The notes under the pieces: model-generated
The model's input: only the letters and a program-made list of their open reading frames with translations
What the model was told of the DNA's origin: nothing
Database searches by the model: none
Part shown: positions 14,919-17,547 of the stretch, piece by piece
Position numbering within the stretch: position 1 is the first letter of the stretch
Layout: each line of letters opens with the position of its first letter
Assembly (NCBI GenBank): GCA_030833025.1
Contig: JAURHZ010000013.1
Coordinates: forward strand, 1-17,547
Length of the DNA: 17,547 nucleotides
From: Armatimonadota bacterium
GTDB taxonomy: Bacteria > Armatimonadota > Armatimonadia > Armatimonadales > Armatimonadaceae
Direction of reading: 5' to 3'
Program-made: the position numbers and the translations under genes

Positions 14919-16595
14919 CTAGAGCTTATCGGTGACAGCACCTAGACTTGCTGAACTGACTAGTTTCGCGAATTTTGCAAGGACACCCTTTGTGTACCGT
15001 GGAGCAGGCGGAGTCCATGTAGCACGGCGGGCAGCGAGTTCCTCATCCGTGATATTGACTTGAAGCAAAAGCTGGTGCGCATCAATCGTAATGGAGTCGC
15101 CTTCCTGTAGTAAGCCAATGGTTCCTCCAACAACAGCCTCTGGAGACACGTGTCCGACAACGAGCCCAAAGGTTCCGCCACTAAAGCGGCCATCTGTGAT
15201 GAAACCGACGGAATCACCGAGTCCGGCACCAATAATTGCAGATGTCGGAGCGAGCATTTCGCGCATCCCAGGCCCACCCTTTGGACCTTCATATCGAATA
15301 ACAAGGACATCACCAGGGTTGATTTTTCCTGCAAGGATACTCTCAAGGGACTGCTCTTCAGAATCAAAGATTCTTGCAGGTCCGGTGATAACCGGTACCT
15401 TTACACCTGAGATTTTGGCAACGGCGCCTTCTGGAGCAAGATTGCCCTTCAGGATAGCCAAGTGTCCCTCGGCGTAAAGCGGTTGGTCGAACGGCCGTAC
15501 GACATCCTGACCGGCTGGTGGCTCACTCGGAACATGTTCAAGTGTCTCAGCGATGGTCTTGCCCGTAATTGTCATGCAATCCCCATGCAGCAGTCCCCTT
15601 TCGAGGAGAATTTTCATGACGAGAGGCACTCCGCCTACCCGGTGTAGGTCTGTGGCAACATATTTACCGCTTGGCTTTAGGTCACAGAGGACAGGAACAT
15701 TTTTCCGGATACGCTCAAAGTCGTCCACGGTCAGCGTCACGCCAGCAGCATCGGCGATAGCTATCAAGTGAAGAACGGCATTTGTGGAGCCACCAAGCGC
15801 CATGGTAACCGCGATTGCATTCTCAAATGCTTTGAATGTCAGCATCTGTGATGGCAGTCTATTTGCATGAATCGCATCGACGATGACGCGTCCACTCTCA
15901 GCCGCGCTCTCAGCCTTCTCGGGATCTTCAGCAGCCATCGTCGATGATCCCGGCAAGCTCAGTCCAAGGACTTCAATCGCTGAGGACATGGTGTTTGCGG
16001 TGTACATTCCCCCGCAGCTACCCGCTCCAGGAATCGCACGGCATTCGATTTCGTGCAGCTCTTCCTCTTCCATCTTGCCAGCACTGTGCGCCCCAACGGC
16101 TTCGAAAACACTGACCACCGTTAGGTCCTGACCGCGATGCTTACCTGGCTTGATTGTTCCCCCATAGACAAAGATTGCTGGAACATTAAGGCGTGCCATC
16201 GCAATCATCGCCCCTGGCATGTTCTTGTCACAACCACCAATCGCGACAACACCATCCATGCTTTGACCACCAACAGCGGTCTCGATGGAATCAGCGATGA
16301 CTTCCCGGGACACCAGAGAGTACTTCATACCCTCCGTACCCATCGAAATGCCATCGGAGACTGTGATCGTCCCAAAGGTCTGCGGCATTCCACCAGCTTC
16401 TCGAACGGCGCGCTCAGCGCGCTCAGCAAGAGGTCTTATTCCCATGTTGCAGGGGGTAATGGTCGAGTGACCACTTGCAATACCGATGATGGGTTTGCGG
16501 AAGTCAGCATCACCAAATCCCACAGCTCTAAGCATTGAGCGGTTTGGGGCTCGGTGTGTGCCCTCGGTTACGATTCGGCTGCGATTGTTATCCAC
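14919..16595 (-). CDS. ilvD: Dihydroxy-acid dehydratase
   Basis: The product is 558 residues, the standard length, with a GTG start preceded by AGGAG 9 bases upstream. The cluster cysteines are Cys49 (ITPCNMG), Cys122 (GGCDKNMPG) and Cys194 (GAGSCGGMYTANTM). Lys124 fits the Mg-binding carbamylated lysine of the family. The C-terminal part shows KGGPGMREML, FITDGRFSGGTFG and GHVSPEA. It dehydrates 2,3-dihydroxy-isovalerate and its isoleucine-pathway homologue, using an iron-sulfur cluster and Mg2+. The shorter form with this cysteine pattern is often the oxygen-tolerant [2Fe-2S] type, but cluster type is inferred. No other ilv gene is adjacent. It converges on msrB with a 29-bp gap. Confidence 0.98.
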   Translation of the reverse strand: MDNNRSRIVTEGTHRAPNRSMLRAVGFGDADFRKPIIGIASGHSTITPCNMGIRPLAERAERAVREAGGMPQTFGTITVSDGISMGTEGMKYSLVSREVIADSIETAVGGQSMDGVVAIGGCDKNMPGAMIAMARLNVPAIFVYGGTIKPGKHRGQDLTVVSVFEAVGAHSAGKMEEEELHEIECRAIPGAGSCGGMYTANTMSSAIEVLGLSLPGSSTMAAEDPEKAESAAESGRVIVDAIHANRLPSQMLTFKAFENAIAVTMALGGSTNAVLHLIAIADAAGVTLTVDDFERIRKNVPVLCDLKPSGKYVATDLHRVGGVPLVMKILLERGLLHGDCMTITGKTIAETLEHVPSEPPAGQDVVRPFDQPLYAEGHLAILKGNLAPEGAVAKISGVKVPVITGPARIFDSEEQSLESILAGKINPGDVLVIRYEGPKGGPGMREMLAPTSAIIGAGLGDSVGFITDGRFSGGTFGLVVGHVSPEAVVGGTIGLLQEGDSITIDAHQLLLQVNITDEELAARRATWTPPAPRYTKGVLAKFAKLVSSASLGAVTDKL

Positions 16596-16780
16596 GATAC
16601 AAAACTCCTGCGGAAATTACTGATGTAGATGCTTAGTCTACGGCAGGAATACAGGTAATATCGCAGACCAAAATCACAATGTCATACAAATGCCTTAAGC
16701 ACGACTATCGGTTTTATGATGCTAAGTAGCGCTTGCCTGCCTCAAGGACAACCCTGACATTTCGTAGGTTTGTTCGACGG
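16596..16780 (-). other. Intergenic region upstream of ilvD
   Basis: This 185-bp gap separates ilvD from the DCC-protein gene on the same strand. It holds the ilvD ribosome site and, 30-46 bases from the GTG, a small hairpin (GTAGA 16625-16629 with TCTAC 16637-16641). A possible -10 (TATTAC on the minus strand) has no good -35. I see no branched-chain leader peptide, T-box, tRNA or strong terminator. Confidence 0.4.
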
Positions 16781-17212
16781 TCAAGTAAGAAAACGCGCCT
16801 TGAGCGCAGGCGTCGGCAGCATACACGTGTCCTTACTCCCGAACCACTTGATGCGGTTAGCAGCGACAATCCTGTAGGCAAAATCCCGTAGAGGTCTCGG
16901 GATGCAAGCTAGGAGTAACCCAAGAAACGCCCAAAATGGTTTGCCATGATGACGAAGTAGCAAGCTGATCGCTGTACTGTGTGTGTAAAGTTTTCCTGCA
17001 TCTATATAGACAACAGTAGACAAATCCAGCGGTGCTTTTAGTTGCTCAAGCAAAGCAGTCGCAGCTAGGCTTTGCAGCGTCCCAAAGTTTAGCTTGTCGT
17101 GCTTCTCTACGCGTAACATGAACTGTAACGCGCCATTGCATAGGTTACACACACCATCGAAAAGCATTAATGGTCCCTGCAAATCGAACTCCAATCGCGT
17201 ATCTGAAGTCAA
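16781..17212 (-). CDS. DCC-family thiol-disulfide oxidoreductase-like protein
   Basis: The product is 143 residues. It carries the family signature LMLFDGVCNLCN with Cys22 and Cys25, followed by a conserved helix. The C-terminal GSKDTCMLP...RFLT matches the family's final conserved Cys-Met-Pro and Arg-Phe. The family (DUF393, YuxK-like) is predicted to be thioredoxin-fold and redox-active, but its physiological partner is not established. A hydrophobic segment near 93-110 (FWAFLGLLLACIP) may associate with the membrane. The only upstream start in a sensible place is TTG 17212, six bases after the stop of the PDZ gene and without a ribosome site. Translational coupling is therefore likely, and the exact start is uncertain. 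Confidence 0.85.
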   Translation of the reverse strand: MTSDTRLEFDLQGPLMLFDGVCNLCNGALQFMLRVEKHDKLNFGTLQSLAATALLEQLKAPLDLSTVVYIDAGKLYTHSTAISLLLRHHGKPFWAFLGLLLACIPRPLRDFAYRIVAANRIKWFGSKDTCMLPTPALKARFLT

Positions 17213-17218
17213 TGTTTG

Positions 17219-17547
17219 TTACCGGACATCGGATGAGACGTGTAGTTTTAGCGGCCCCTTGACCCCAAGTCGGCGGATAACGAGGTCGATACCCCCATTT
17301 CGCACCGATGCTGCGAGGTATGGCTTAAATTCTTCATTCGTCATTTTCCCGGTCTTTATTTCATCAATGCGTTCAATGACATCCCCAGGTTTAACCCCTG
17401 CTTTAAGTGCAGGTGAATCCGGGAGGATACCGTTAACGACCAGCTCGTTCGAGATTCTCGCACGTGTGATGATAAAGCCGTAAATAGGTCCATCTGGAAC
17501 CTTGACAGGCTGAGCCATTATTCGCTGGCCCTGCCAGATCATCAGTC
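17219..17547 (-). CDS. C-terminal PDZ domain of a protein cut by the window edge
   Basis: The last 107 or so residues of a minus-strand gene are visible, and the frame stays open to the window end. The ATG at 17542 is therefore not necessarily the start. The core is a PDZ domain: YGFIITR, then NGILPDSPALKAGVKPGDVI with the usual hydrophobic-Pro-Ala-Gly-Asp pattern, and a closing strand IDLVIRR. There is no catalytic motif in the visible part. Such single C-terminal PDZ domains occur in secreted proteases, including retropepsin-like aspartyl proteases, and in processing factors, so the full protein may be one of these. That is inference. The stop is six bases from the DCC gene, so the two probably form an operon. 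Confidence 0.7.
   Translation of the reverse strand, partial: LMIWQGQRIMAQPVKVPDGPIYGFIITRARISNELVVNGILPDSPALKAGVKPGDVIERIDEIKTGKMTNEEFKPYLAASVRNGGIDLVIRRLGVKGPLKLHVSSDVR

Overview
The window is a stretch of bacterial chromosome, roughly balanced in base composition, densely packed with housekeeping genes on both strands. I see no insertion sequence, integrase, CRISPR array, tRNA or rRNA. An exported MsrB and a small secreted beta-strand-rich protein hint at a diderm cell. The large GH42-like protein, the Gfo/Idh/MocA oxidoreductase and the CehA/McbA-type PHP protein would suit Armatimonadota or a similar free-living heterotroph. That placement is a guess from gene content, not a phylogenetic result.

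Left part (1-4999): the 3' end of a short-chain polyprenyl diphosphate synthase gene (+) meets a very large convergent gene (-) that ends in a strong intrinsic terminator. The large gene encodes an unusual protein. A glycoside-hydrolase-family-42-like core of about 720 residues is flanked by long disordered arms full of Arg/Gly and Pro-Arg repeats, like those of RNase E and other RNA-binding proteins. It is read from a leader of about 150 nt in which I can pair at least six short helices. This gene and its leader are the most original content of the window. The 349-bp gap before purH holds that leader, its probable promoter, and a good sigma-70-type promoter for purH facing the other way.

Middle (5000-11460): purH (+) converges on lon (-), and the two share a hairpin whose loop contains the lon stop codon. 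Upstream of lon on the same strand are a PHP-family metallohydrolase gene and a Gfo/Idh/MocA oxidoreductase gene. The oxidoreductase gene has a perfect TATAAT -10 box, a textbook ribosome site and a textbook terminator. The PHP gene begins only 15 bases after that terminator stem and has no visible ribosome site.

Right part (11563-17547): a minus-strand cluster runs from a small secreted protein, to a zinc-ribbon/glycine-zipper/coiled-coil protein, to proB (glutamate 5-kinase). The last two genes overlap as TGATG. Divergent from the cluster is an exported methionine sulfoxide reductase B gene (+), which converges on ilvD (-). At the edge, a DCC-family thiol-disulfide protein follows closely behind the C-terminal PDZ domain of a protein cut by the window end. 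Purine (purH), proline (proB), branched-chain amino acid (ilvD) and isoprenoid (ispA) steps are scattered singly, without their usual pathway partners. The genome therefore seems to have dispersed rather than operonic biosynthetic genes.
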